From contig NC_079875.1 of NCBI RefSeq assembly GCF_029227915.1, positions 3,410,001 through 3,474,000 of the forward strand: 64,000 nt of DNA, given 5' to 3'. The position numbers and the translations under genes are program-made. The notes under the pieces were generated by a model that saw only the letters and a program-made list of their open reading frames with translations, was not told the origin of the DNA and ran no database searches. Below are positions 1 to 12,000 of the stretch, one piece after another (position 1 is the first letter of the stretch; each line of letters opens with the position of its first letter). The stretch comes from Hydractinia symbiolongicarpus. Taxonomy: Eukaryota; Cnidaria; Hydrozoa; Anthoathecata; Hydractiniidae.

Positions 1-5
1 AGTGA

Positions 6-431
6 CCAAGAGACCTTGGGGACGAGAATGATACCAACAAAGTACAGAATGTTGCAAGCTTTTATGTTTTCTTGTTAGCAATCTTCATCATGGCAGCTTT
101 GATAGAAGCGTACTCCAATTTGGCTTTCATCAAGATACCAAGCGAGGTAAAACTTACAAGCGATGACAGCAAGATGAATTATCAAGCCAACATTGGATAT
201 GGTTATGGTATAACGATACTTATTTTAGGTTTGTTAATTCTTGGTATAATGCTGAACATTTTAGAATATAAAATAACAAAGAGACAGCAAACTATGACAA
301 AGGTGAAAGTAATAAAAACGGCGCCTCATTCAGGAAACCTTGCGTATCAAGAAGCACAGCTTGATTGGCACGATAATTTGGAAGAAGAGCAACTTGATTG
401 TGATGGGGAAATTGAAACAACGGTTTGGTAG
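6..431 (+). CDS. C-terminal exon of an unidentified multi-pass membrane protein (partial)
   Basis: The frame ending at the TAG at 429-431 is open back to position 6 (in-frame stop at 3-5), so the true exon start must be a splice acceptor just inside or near the left edge. The peptide has two strongly hydrophobic segments (FYVFLLAIFIMAALIEAY and ITILILGLLILGIMLNIL) separated by a roughly 35-residue polar loop, then a cytosolic-looking tail rich in K, Q, E and D. This layout resembles the last two helices of a four-helix claudin/clarin-type protein, but no diagnostic motif is present and the family is not assigned. It runs convergent to HMGCR. The beginning of the gene lies outside the window. 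Confidence 0.45.
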   Translation, partial: PRDLGDENDTNKVQNVASFYVFLLAIFIMAALIEAYSNLAFIKIPSEVKLTSDDSKMNYQANIGYGYGITILILGLLILGIMLNILEYKITKRQQTMTKVKVIKTAPHSGNLAYQEAQLDWHDNLEEEQLDCDGEIETTVW

Positions 432-3027
432 ACAAAAGTTAATAAATTATTTTGTTAAATTTCGTTACAAAAAAGCAACAAAACCACGTGACTATTGTAG
501 TTTGTCATCGATGTAATGATAAGTGACGCATGATTTATTCAAACGTTTAATAATTTCAGCGCAGCTGATATGACAATGTTAGATTTTTTACATTTCATTA
601 TGCATAAAAATCGATACCCGCGTGTGATGTGTAACCGCGTGTAACTATTAATCGGGGAAATGATTAAAAATAAATGTCTCTCCCAGAAAAACAGACAGAG
701 AAGTGATGTTACCAGCGCCCTCTATTTCTTTAAATTATTGTTATTTGCTAAAATTTAAAAATACTTTTAACAAATGACTTAAAGGGTTGCAAGACGATTC
801 AGACTGTCGCCGCTACGTTAGTTATATTATCTTACTGGCAACTTGAGAGCTCACGTATCCTATAACATGGCTATAACAATAAGTAGGGCGTATTGCAATA
901 TGAAATTCAACTATATGATGAATTTATTATTTTCAAGCTTTATCTTGTAATTAATGAAGCCATTCTCCTTGATATCCAGCCCCGGGACGTTTTTTGATGT
1001 TAAAATAAACCATGTATAATGGCGTGATCAACCGGGTATTTAAAGTTTTTCCAAACCTGTTTACATCGCTTTGCAAGAGTTTATTTTTGTTTTATTATTA
1101 TCTTTTATTATGTTATTATTTTTCAATTATTTTTATCTCTTTTCTCTGGTAGGGTAGCAGAGTAGGGACAAAGGTCAAGTATTAAGGATATCTTTTGTGC
1201 GGTGTTTGTGCAACGTCGGTCCCAGGGTCTTGTTGCACCTGAGCCGTTAATACGGAGTGGCCACTGCTATCAACTTCATCAAGAAGGCAAAATGCGGTTG
1301 GTGTTTGTGTTTAAACCGCTCAGATTTAGGTTTTTCTTTTTACGCGTTCGATTCGAGCGTGGAGCTGTTCGTTTTATGCCCTTTTTCACGACAACGTCTA
1401 AGGCTCGTATTTTTACAAAACAGCGTATGCTGCAAAAGAACATTATGGACGTTTCACCAACTTCTCTTTTTGCTGAATTCTATGATGACGTCATGCAATT
1501 ATTTTTCTATCCCAAATTATTTCAACGAGCTAACAAACAATTTTTGTAGAGTTTTGTAACCATACGAAATCCCTTTCGTTACTTTTGCATTAAAGAATAT
1601 GAAAGTAGATAAAACATACTAAAAACTCCGCAAAAAAACTGTGGATTTCTTATACCCCTCCAAAGCAGACAACTTTGTAAGACGAAGGGTTTGATTTGGT
1701 CCTGCGAATTTTAAAGAAATTTCTAACAGCGCGACTTCTATAAAGTAGACACCTTTAGGTAACTTTGATAGACAACTTCCCATCTTTTTTTTCTTCATCT
1801 CCCCCATTAACATCTTCCTTCCACCTGGACAATTATTTTATACAGGCAAAAACCTAATAAGAAAAATGATAGAAAGTTTTTGTTAAAGCTTTTCTTCTCA
1901 CACTAGCTACCATAACTATATATTCAAAAAATAACACTTTATAACAACCTTAAGAAATAGCTTTGTTAAAAATAATATGTGCTAGTGGGGTTTAAACCCG
2001 ATTGCGAACTTATGATCATCCCACCCAAAAAGAGTTTAGTCACTTGTGACCAAATAACGAACTTAGCTGGTGCACTAAGCTACTTATAACTTCATTTATA
2101 ATCCACTCGCAAGCAAATTACTCTGTCAAATATTTTTAGATATTGGATATGAAATAATTGACACTCCTTCATAAAAAACAAATTAATCCTAAATAATCTC
2201 GACGAAGAAGAGCGGCCGAAAAAATAATGTTAAAATTTGTCTCGCTTTGTTGATATTCGATTCAGATGCGCTTCGTCAAATATCACAAGCTTTACACCGA
2301 TTCCACCTCATCCGATATCAGTTTAATAAATAACTTACACACAAAGAAAGTAAATGTAAAAAAAGGGATCACACCAAGCAGAGATATACAGCGTACGTTG
2401 TTTTTTATAAGAAATTTGAAAAAAAAAGTCTAAAAATGTTATATTGTAGAAGAACTACTTTGTTCATCACTAACATACTGCCTGGCAGTGAGCGGGATTC
2501 GATCCGCAGTCCCCAAAACTGGGAGCCGCAGACGAACCCACTACACTTACATATTGCCGCACGAGAATGTTTCACCCCAGATTGGGGTGAAACATTCTCT
2601 GTTGAGAATGAAATACGGATGTGCTATGATAAATATCCACCTATATCTAAAAATGTTTTTCAGACATTTATGGATCTATATTAATATGCTCACGAACATC
2701 TGTTTGTGAGTCAAAATGGTAGCTGTGAGTAGCGACAGAGGAATTCCCGTGGACTTACGACGGTCTAACAACGAATAGCATTATAACATAGCGGTACGAA
2801 TTTTCACGGAAAAATAATTTTGCAAATTTAGCAAAAATCTACAAAAAGCGAGAATATTAATACCTGCAAATATTAGTTGTAATAAATAAATACGCCACTG
2901 ACGTTTACCTGAATTTAATTATCTAAGTGTTTAAAATTATTAAGTAACATTGAAAGTAAAAACGTGAAATATAACGCACACAAAATGCAAATATAATCTA
3001 TCTGTAAAATTCTAAAATAAAATAATA
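432..3027. other. Intergenic region between convergent genes
   Basis: No gene is recognised here. Two overlapping open frames at 1202-1559 have odd cysteine- and phenylalanine-rich composition and no similarity I can name. The segment near 1214 (GTCGGTCCCAGGGTCTTGTTG) resembles the end of a small inverted-repeat element at about 21.09 kb. A dispersed repeat with a perfect hairpin is at 2420-2650 (separate entry). The rest is AT-rich, unannotated sequence. Confidence 0.5.
2420..2655. repeat. Dispersed repeat copy with perfect 17-bp hairpin
   Basis: The segment beginning TTATATTGTAGAAGAACTAC and ending near ATAAATATCCACCTAT recurs, diverged and rearranged, at about 18415-18645. It contains a perfect hairpin at 2563-2599 (17-bp arms GAGAATGTTTCACCCCA, 3-nt loop). 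On the minus strand, GGATCGAATCCC loosely resembles an RNA polymerase III B box, so a tRNA-like SINE origin is possible but unproven. Confidence 0.55.
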
Positions 3028-6000
3028 CTATAATACTGGGCATGGAACTTTATTACTCAATCCATCTTTCTCCTGTCCTTCTTGAGTTTGTCTGTTCAAT
3101 TTCATATGACTACGAACTAAATTATTCGTCGCTAAGGCAGATAACAAGGAAAGTTCTCCGGCCAATACAGTTGCGCATATAATACGAGCGAGACGCTGCG
3201 AATTTTCACCGATAATGTCTCCGCTTCCATGAACACCGAGCATCTACGGTAAACAATGGCAATTTTTTTAAGACACAGCAAAAAACAATTCGATTGAGTT
3301 GGAACCCGGCGATTATAGGGAGTACAACTAGACATCCGAAATACAAGCTTAGAATGCACCTAGTATAAGAAGGCTAAGGATTCATAAATACAAAAAAAAA
3401 ACTGGCTGGTCAATTTTGCCTGTGGAAAAATTTAATACAACGCCCTACGCCTTTTAACTTGTTCTGTGTAAGACTTGATACATCAACACAATTGTGAAGT
3501 TTACAAATATAGATTTACACGACAATATTTACATGACAACACGAGAAAAAGTACAAAAAAAAAATTCAACACATGCCAAAGTCTCTTTCATATAGACATC
3601 CGAAAATCTTTATAAAAAATGTTGCAGCCTTGAAAGCAAAAAAAACTTTATGGTCACACGTAAATATCAAAAACGAGCATAAATAATGACAGAATGAAAT
3701 TTTTAGACAAACATGAAAACCTTATTTACGGTTAATGTCGCCATAAACCGCCATCGAAAATCGAAAATGTCAATTTCTAGCATATATTGATAAATACCTT
3801 TGTGCAAAAATCAGTAAACAACAAATGAGTGGTTTCTAAGAGAAGCTGTTACGTACAGATCCTAATTCATGGATCACTTTTATACTACCTGTGATCAATG
3901 ATCAGAAAAAAATAAGTATACGCGCATGCGTCAAAAAACACAGACGCACCTGAAGACATGCTCGTTGTGTAGGAAGATTCGTTCCACCACCTATAGTGCC
4001 AGTCTCCAAAGAAGGCATTGTACAACTAAATATAACGAATACAAATACTAAGTATTACAATAAAAGAATATACATTCACAGGGGGTTGGGATAATTTGCC
4101 TCGATTAACCAATGTTTAAATTTCGTGACAAAGAAATGCATACAGACATATAGTGCGAAACACTGGTGAACAATTTTTAGTGACTGGTGTCAAAAACATC
4201 GGAGGAGGTGAGGACATCAATTTATCTAGCAGTACGACTTTCGTCAAATTTGCAATTGAAAAATGCTTGGAACATACTGTAAAAAACGCAGATTTTTGAC
4301 AAAAAGTTTGTCTCTACTATCACAGATAATAATTTAAAGCGTAATAACTCAAATTTAGTGTAAAAAATTCCGCCATGAACTGCCGTAAACCAAATGCTGC
4401 GTCCTATTTGACACTGACGGGGAGTGAACAATGATAAATTCTTTGATAAAGTAATTTCCAAAAGCACAGCGTAGAAATTTGCCAACTTGTATTGCCAATT
4501 TGTATTTTAAAACAGTGAAAAACATAATGGGAGATTAAGGTGTGAGCGGGATTTGAAATCGACTGCTCGCAGGTAATCAGCTGAGATTGACCGCTCTTAA
4601 CAGTTAATACGAAGATCAGGAAAACATTCCAAAGTAAACATCAAACGATAGAATTAAAGACATTCAAGTTAGCAGATATGTACTGTCGCTGCACCTTTTG
4701 TGTCTTGTATTGATAATAACGTTACCTTATATAAAGATCAGATTTGTTTGTTCCACTTGCTTCAAGTAAAGTAATACAGTTTGAACTGACGACATTTTGT
4801 GCAGGATCCTAAAATGAAGTTACAATGCGTTTAGTGGTAACTTACTTATCTTTTAACAACACGGGCGCTTATTAATTTGTTTTAGAAATTTATGGAGGGA
4901 GTTATAACTGGGGAAGCATAAAAAAAAGGGTAGGATTTAAAATTAGCTTTAGAATCACTACAAATTGTGAAGGATGTTTTAATTAAATTAATGTCGTGCC
5001 TTTATTAACCGTTATAAAGTATAAATTTGAGGGTGTGGTTACTATAGAGGGGGCGTACCTAGAGACACAGGTTTCTCCACATAGTGCGGTCAATGACTTT
5101 TTCAGGAGTATTCGAGGAGACTTTTTTCTTATGAGTGATTTCGTTCGACAAAAAAACTTTAAGTAAGAAAAAAGCGTGAACAGCCCCTACAACTGCACTA
5201 GTAAAAAAACTATTATCCCGGGAGTTTTTCCTATATTTTTAAGTTTCCACGGTTTTTTCCAAAAGTATATACCCTTTCCAGGGGTTTCCATGAGTAGTGG
5301 TCACCCTGAAACATCACACTCTGCAGGAAAGTAGAACAAACTGAAAGTATTCAAACTTTCTTTGTCAATTTCAAATGTTTTACGTACGTAGATAATAAAC
5401 TTCTCTACCTAGTCAGGCTTTTTAGTGGTTAAACTCAGTATCGCCTGAGGAAACAAATACATTACCTGTCCAGTGGCGATAAAGATAGCAGTGACTATAT
5501 TAGCAGCATGCGCATTTTGTCCTCCAATACTACCTGCCATGGCGGATCCAATCAGATTTTTATTTATATTCACGTCAATTAAAGCTTCTACACTCGTCTT
5601 AAGAGTCTAAGAATAAGTGAATTGTATTAATTATGCAGACATTCATGGAGAAATAAGTGAATGGTATTAATTATGCAGACATTTATGGAGAAATAAGTGA
5701 ATGGTATTTTTTATGCAGACATTCATGGAGAAATAAGTGAATGGTATTTTTTATGCAGACATTTATGGAGAAATAAGTGAATGGTATTAATTATGCAGAC
5801 ATTTATGGAGAAATAAGTGAATGGTATTAATTATGCAGACATTCATGGAGAAATAAGTGAATGGTATTTTTTATGCAGACATTTATGGAGAAATAAGTGA
5901 ATGGTATTAATTATGCAGACATTTATGGAGAAATAAGTGAATGGTATTTTTTATGCAGACATTCATGGAGAAATTCTTACTACCCAGAATTTAAATTTTA

Positions 6001-9000
6001 AGGTTCGTACTGGGCTGTCCTGGCCTACAGAAACCCTTTTTATCGCAGTAAAGCAAAAAGGTTAAGTAAACGGCATTATTTATGAAGACATTATAGTTAT
6101 TACCCTAAATTTAAATTTTAAGGTACATACAGTCCTGTGTTTAGTGAAATGTTGTTGATTGTTATTTGAGGTACTTTTTTATCGAAATGAAGTAAGAAAA
6201 TTAAAAGAAACGAGTTCAGATTATTGTTCAAATTTCCAAGAAGTTTAAAAACGTAAGTGAAGGATCATGCTCATAATGAGAAGAACACAACAATACCTTC
6301 TTTACAACTTCACCAGGTATTACAGCTTCACAAACGACACTCTTACCACGCCCATCGATCCTGTAAACGAACGTTGTGTAAAAAACAGTCACGAAAAGAA
6401 AGTGTCACTTTCATACAAGCAAATTTTTAGTTTAGCACAAATACTTGATGAAGTAGTTTCTGTTCAGGAAATGCAAGTTTTACGTAATTTCTCGAATTCT
6501 AAATAACTTTTTTATAAAAGACTCACCAATTAATAGCTGATGGTTTCTTGTCAGTGCAGTAGTTCCCACTAACACTGACAATCTCGAGGTTTGGAAACTG
6601 TACCTTCAGATAGCGTAAGGCATGTTCAGCTCCCTAGAATGCAAAAGAAATTTGTTAGTTTAAAAACAAAGAAAAAGAAATATTAAACCAAAATTCGAGA
6701 ATATATGCATGATTGATCACTGCTTAAAAAGTAAATCGCAAGTATATTTTTCACAGCATAATAAATAGAGTAAATAAATACATAACATATATTCATAATA
6801 TATATTTATCATATTAATTGAATCTTCTTTCCTACTGACTTAATTGAATTGCATTATCCGTCAGAAATAGATATAACATTCTTCTTGTTTGTCTGCTTTA
6901 ATAACCACCTGGTGACCAACATCAATGTATTGAAATTTTTATAACAAATACAAAATTTTAATCTTACATTAAATTCAGCGCTTTTTGAAATACCACAAAA
7001 CTTCCTCGTCCCAAAAATACAATTGCCCCCCCCCCCCCGTGACTTTTAATCTCTACATAACAATATTCTACTACTATTATTCAATTCATGAAAGAATTAA
7101 AACTTTCCTGTTTATGCCTGGTCGTCTCACCAACCTAAAAAAACTCGTTGATCACAGGAACATGGCAGCTTATCAAAATAACAAAACGTATCCTCCACTA
7201 TGTTGAAAGACGATTATTCATTACCTTGGATACCATATTCATCCCCATTGCATCTCCGGTGGAGGATTTAAAGCGAATGAATAACAACCGACTTGCAACA
7301 ACACATTTCACACTTTGAAGCTCAGCAAATCTGAAAAATATTGTACTAGGTAAATCCAAATTTATTCGGCTAAAAAAATACATTGGGATTCGTGTGTCGC
7401 TATTTCCAGCTACCATAATTGATTCCCAAACAGAACTATGTACTATAATATATATAGATATATATATATATAGGTTGAAGTATGGCATTTTGAACCTCAA
7501 CAGTAGATAATTCAAATATAAGATTGCTATTTATTTTTTTTTAAAAAAAAAACAAAAGCAGATTTAAAAAGGTTTCATGTTTAGAATTTCCAGTCTCACA
7601 TTATGCAGACATAATTTTGCGAAGTTGATGTTTCGTATATCAAAGTCGATATAACAGTAGATAGAAATCTTTTCAAACCTAGAAAACCTATGGTGGGAAG
7701 GAGTTTAGGAAACTGAAATTTATCTGCCCTTGCATCTTAACTACTCCAACATCAGTTAATACCAGCATACCTGCTACTTTGATTAAATGCTTCTTCTAGT
7801 AAAGACATGTTATCTTCATTCTCAATCCACTGCTTCACTTCACTGCAACGAAATAACATCAAATACAAAGATAATAAACCTTTCTTACTATCACCTTTTT
7901 TTATTAGCCGTGGTGGCGAAAAAACAAAACATTGCATGAGAACGAGGTTAGTTTAGATTAAGGTTAGGACGCCAAGCTATTGACTTGCCGTTTTGATCTT
8001 AATTATAAATTTTCAACTGGCACATTGGAAGTAGTGAATAACATTTACCAAGCTTCTTTGGCCGTTGGAAGTCTAACTACAGGTCCTCGTGTCATTCCAT
8101 CACCAAGTAAATGACTGGAAACTCCACCAGAAGTCTGTGGAATGATGCAGAATATATAAGTATTTTATGTGCACACATTGTAGTGGTAAAGTACATATGC
8201 ACATGAATGTAACGTAACAACATTTAACAATGATCACCAATGTAATAAAAATCAGCAGGGCAAAAGCAAGGTCACATCAAGACAAAATACTGAGCGAAAT
8301 TACAAATTTACATATCAAGAAACATGTTACCACCTTTCTGTATTTCTGTTATTTAAAACCTATAATTTAGTTTTAAAATATATTTTTGTAATGTAAAAAA
8401 TTCCATTTAATCTATTTCTTTTTCTAAAGAATGCATTGTATACTCGTCCTAATTAGTAAAAAAAATGAAAAACGTGTTAGTGAATACTTCACATACTTGA
8501 AACAAACGAAACGCGACATGAGGCAAAATATGAGTTAATATAAAAGTTAATATTCGCCATTTAACTTTGAAACCAGAACATGTAACAGGTAACAATTAAA
8601 AAAAAGTAACAAGAGATAACACCTATACCCTCAAAGCTGAACATCCACGGTTTGTACTTGCAACAAGACATCCTTCAGTTGTTGCCATAGGAACAAAATA
8701 TTCATCCCCATCAAGGATAAGAGGACCTGCAACTCCGACTGGCAAAGCACAGTACCCAATTACATTTTCACAACATGCACCATACACCTACAAAACAAGG
8801 CTTTCCTGCAGAATGCTCAAACTGTTTTGTGTGAATTTTTGAAAAAGGAGACAAAAAGAAACTTAATTTTTCAGGTGAGCTTACAAGGTCTTATGAGATC
8901 AAATAATACCTTTTCATAATCATACAGTTTCCATGGTAAGTCTTCTAAAGAGTCTCCTCCATCACCTAGTTTTTCAGCTACATACATGCGCCTATAAAAT

Positions 9001-12000
9001 AAAATTGATTTGCTAACGTTTGCTATATAGAAAGATAATTGCAATGGTGTAAACTAATATAATTAATTATAGATTATAGGTTAATATAGATTGTTAAAAA
9101 CACAGTTTTCTACAGTTTTTTACTTACATATCTTGCAATTTTGTCTTTGCATGTTCATGATTCAGAAGATACACTTGCTCCTGTTACAACTAGCCTGATT
9201 CTTTCCAGTAAATAAAAAGTTTTTCTATAGCCCTTTATTAAACCCTTTCACTTCTATTTCATTAACACATATTGACGAATTTGATCACTTCAGATTTTTT
9301 TGACTAACTCATTGATAAGTATTTATCGTTTTAGTACCACTAATATACTTCTCAACGCATTGCAACAACATTATTATATAAACAAGGCATACCTTATGTT
9401 AACAGCTCGCTGAAAATCTTTTAACTGCACTTCCAAATTGTGCAATGGAACTTTTTTACTTTTACATAATTCTACTATTTCTTCATTGGAAAATTTGTTT
9501 AAAGAAGTCTAGTAAAAAAAGCAAAATTTCCTTCATATTAAAAACCCCTAAAAAACCAAACAAGAAGACAAACAAACAAACAAACAAATTCTTGACAATT
9601 CACTTGTTTGTAATCCCAAAACGTATGACGGTAGTGCTTACAATGTTAAAACCTTTTCATAAGACTTCTACCTCAAACGTTTGCAATTAATAAAACTTAA
9701 AAATCAATCCAACCTTTATAAGATCTAATGATGGTGACAGTACACCTGCTGCATTGATTGGTGAGCTTGTTTCGTGTTTTTTCAAAGATCTTCTGGGAAG
9801 CGACTTCATCAACTCGTGAGATAAATACTTGTACGCCAGTGTCATTATCATTACTGTCACATAGAGCTATGAAATAAACAAACAACCGAATTAAGTGAAG
9901 TAGATTCACGAAAAAGTCATTAGTTTGAGTTGTTAAACTTATTCATAAAGAAACATAAAAACTGACAAACCTGTTCAGCTGATACATTCCAACACCTAAA
10001 AATTAGAATCTTTTTAGTACTGTAAAAGTGTAGCTAATAAAAAATATAAACACTTCCTAACCTTAGGGTATAACATTGTTCAATTTTGTTAATAAAAGAG
10101 AATAGCCATTACAACTGTTGGATAACTTAAAAGTGTCATGTGTCCAATAGATGCTTCTGTTCTTGTCTGTTCTTTTCATGGAAAGTGTTCTTGAAGTGGA
10201 AAAAAGCCTTCAGAATAATCCCTTAATGAGCAGTTGCTCCTCATTTCAACAGGGTAAGTTGGTTATTTAAGTGAAAAGAAAGTGTTTTTTAGTGTTTTTT
10301 AAGTGACAAATACACACATTAGGCTTGAAACGAAACCCAAATTGAAGTTCTTACCTTGGTAAAATAACATATGATGTCAGTAACTTGTTATTTAGTAGAT
10401 ATGTGATGCAGTTGATGCCATGTAAGGTTATTACAGAACAACACTAAAGAGTGATTTTAACCCTACAGAAACCAGGTATAATGATAGGTGAGTAGCAGAG
10501 TAACGATATAAATTTACCAAAAAAAAACCAAAACATGCCAATAATACGTGAAATTTTATCTCAGAGTAAAATAAGAGTGGAAAAAGAGTGCAATTTCATT
10601 CGCACAAAGAAGGAAATGAAGCACTGAACTCATAATCATAAAAAAGGCTCTTTAAAATTGTCACATAAATTGTTTCTTTTGACTTTTTAAAAACAATCAA
10701 CTGTGAAAAATAACACAAAATATCTACCATGAAAATTAATCCTACAAATCTGTGCAATAACAATATTAACTTTATTTAAATCTCTTAAAAGACACACTCA
10801 CACATTGTCTTTGCATAACAAAGCTAAGACATTTTGTTATGCTTATAAAAACAGCACCTGACTCAAGAATTTGATTTTACAAATTAAAGCCCTCTCACCA
10901 TAACTAATCTAGCATAAGCTCCAACAGGGTTGGCTGGTATTTCTGGTATTGATTCATCAAACATTGAATTTGCATATATTTTAGCTGAAGGTACATCATT
11001 GTCTTTTAGTGTTGGATTTAAGATCTAAACCAAAATATTAATTGTGACTTTGAATTTTTAGTTATTTTTCCACAAACATGGTTACAATGACTCAGTATGG
11101 TGTATCACAGTAATAATTCCAATTTGTTTGTAAGGTATACCTGAAGTTGTATGCTTGACAACGCGGGAAACAAGGTGACAAATGTAACACTGTGAACAAT
11201 CATCGCCAAACATGTCAACACACACAAATGCTCCAATTCTTCCAAACCTAATTGTGAAAGTTTCATAAAACTGATTAGATACACAGGTTCGTTGTACTAT
11301 ATTTTAACACAAATTCCGTGCTTGTAGCTCTGAAACCAATTCAAGTCAACTTCACACAAGATCATTGGGTTTTGTATGTAAAATTTGTAAAAGGAACATG
11401 GATTTAAATTCCTACTTTACACAAAAAGTATTATTACATAGTTTGAGTAAAAATAATGATCATAGAACATAAAGTAAAGAGCAATGTTAAACAATATACC
11501 TGACAGAGCACCAAAAGTGATGAATAAACACTTGATGATTGTTTTTGTGAACAATTTACTTCCCAGTGACGTTGTCTTTTCAACAAAATCATCTTGACTG
11601 TTAACCTAATGCCGATGATAGTTTAAAGTTAAAAGCAATGAAAGTATGACTTTGGTAAATGTGTTTGTTATACAGTTGAATAGGATCACAAATTAAAATT
11701 TTAAACAATACTTCCTAAATTTTATGAAGTATTAGGGTATTGATTTTCAAGTTATTCCATTATTTTTTGTTCCTTATAGATTGTTCATGATGAATTGTGT
11801 AATTGCTTTTTAAATTTTTATGTCCAATCAACATTATTATTTTGTCTCATTCGCACAAAATTGTTAATCAATTTTTCATCATGACATACTGATATTCGTA
11901 AAACACTCAGCTATTATTCGATGCTTTTATCTATGATTTATTTAATGCAAACACTTAGTACAAAAACACAATTAAGACAAAATATTTAAAACCTCGTTGG

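Noticed and set aside
1202-1559. Two overlapping open frames of 115 and 100 codons
   Set aside because: Neither has family motifs or plausible composition, both frames overlap, and the left edge resembles a repeat end. Not called as genes.
5609-5975. CRISPR-like array
   Set aside because: Units are directly contiguous 40-bp tandem repeats without unique spacers, and the host is a eukaryote.
7026-7038. Poly-C run in HMGCR intron 14
   Set aside because: Simple homopolymer; no sign of function beyond possible sequencing difficulty.
9128-9180. Candidate HMGCR coding exon ([17 protein letters not shown])
   Set aside because: Its phase conflicts with exon 9 and brings in a stop; exons 9 and 10 join perfectly without it. 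Kept only as a possible poison exon.
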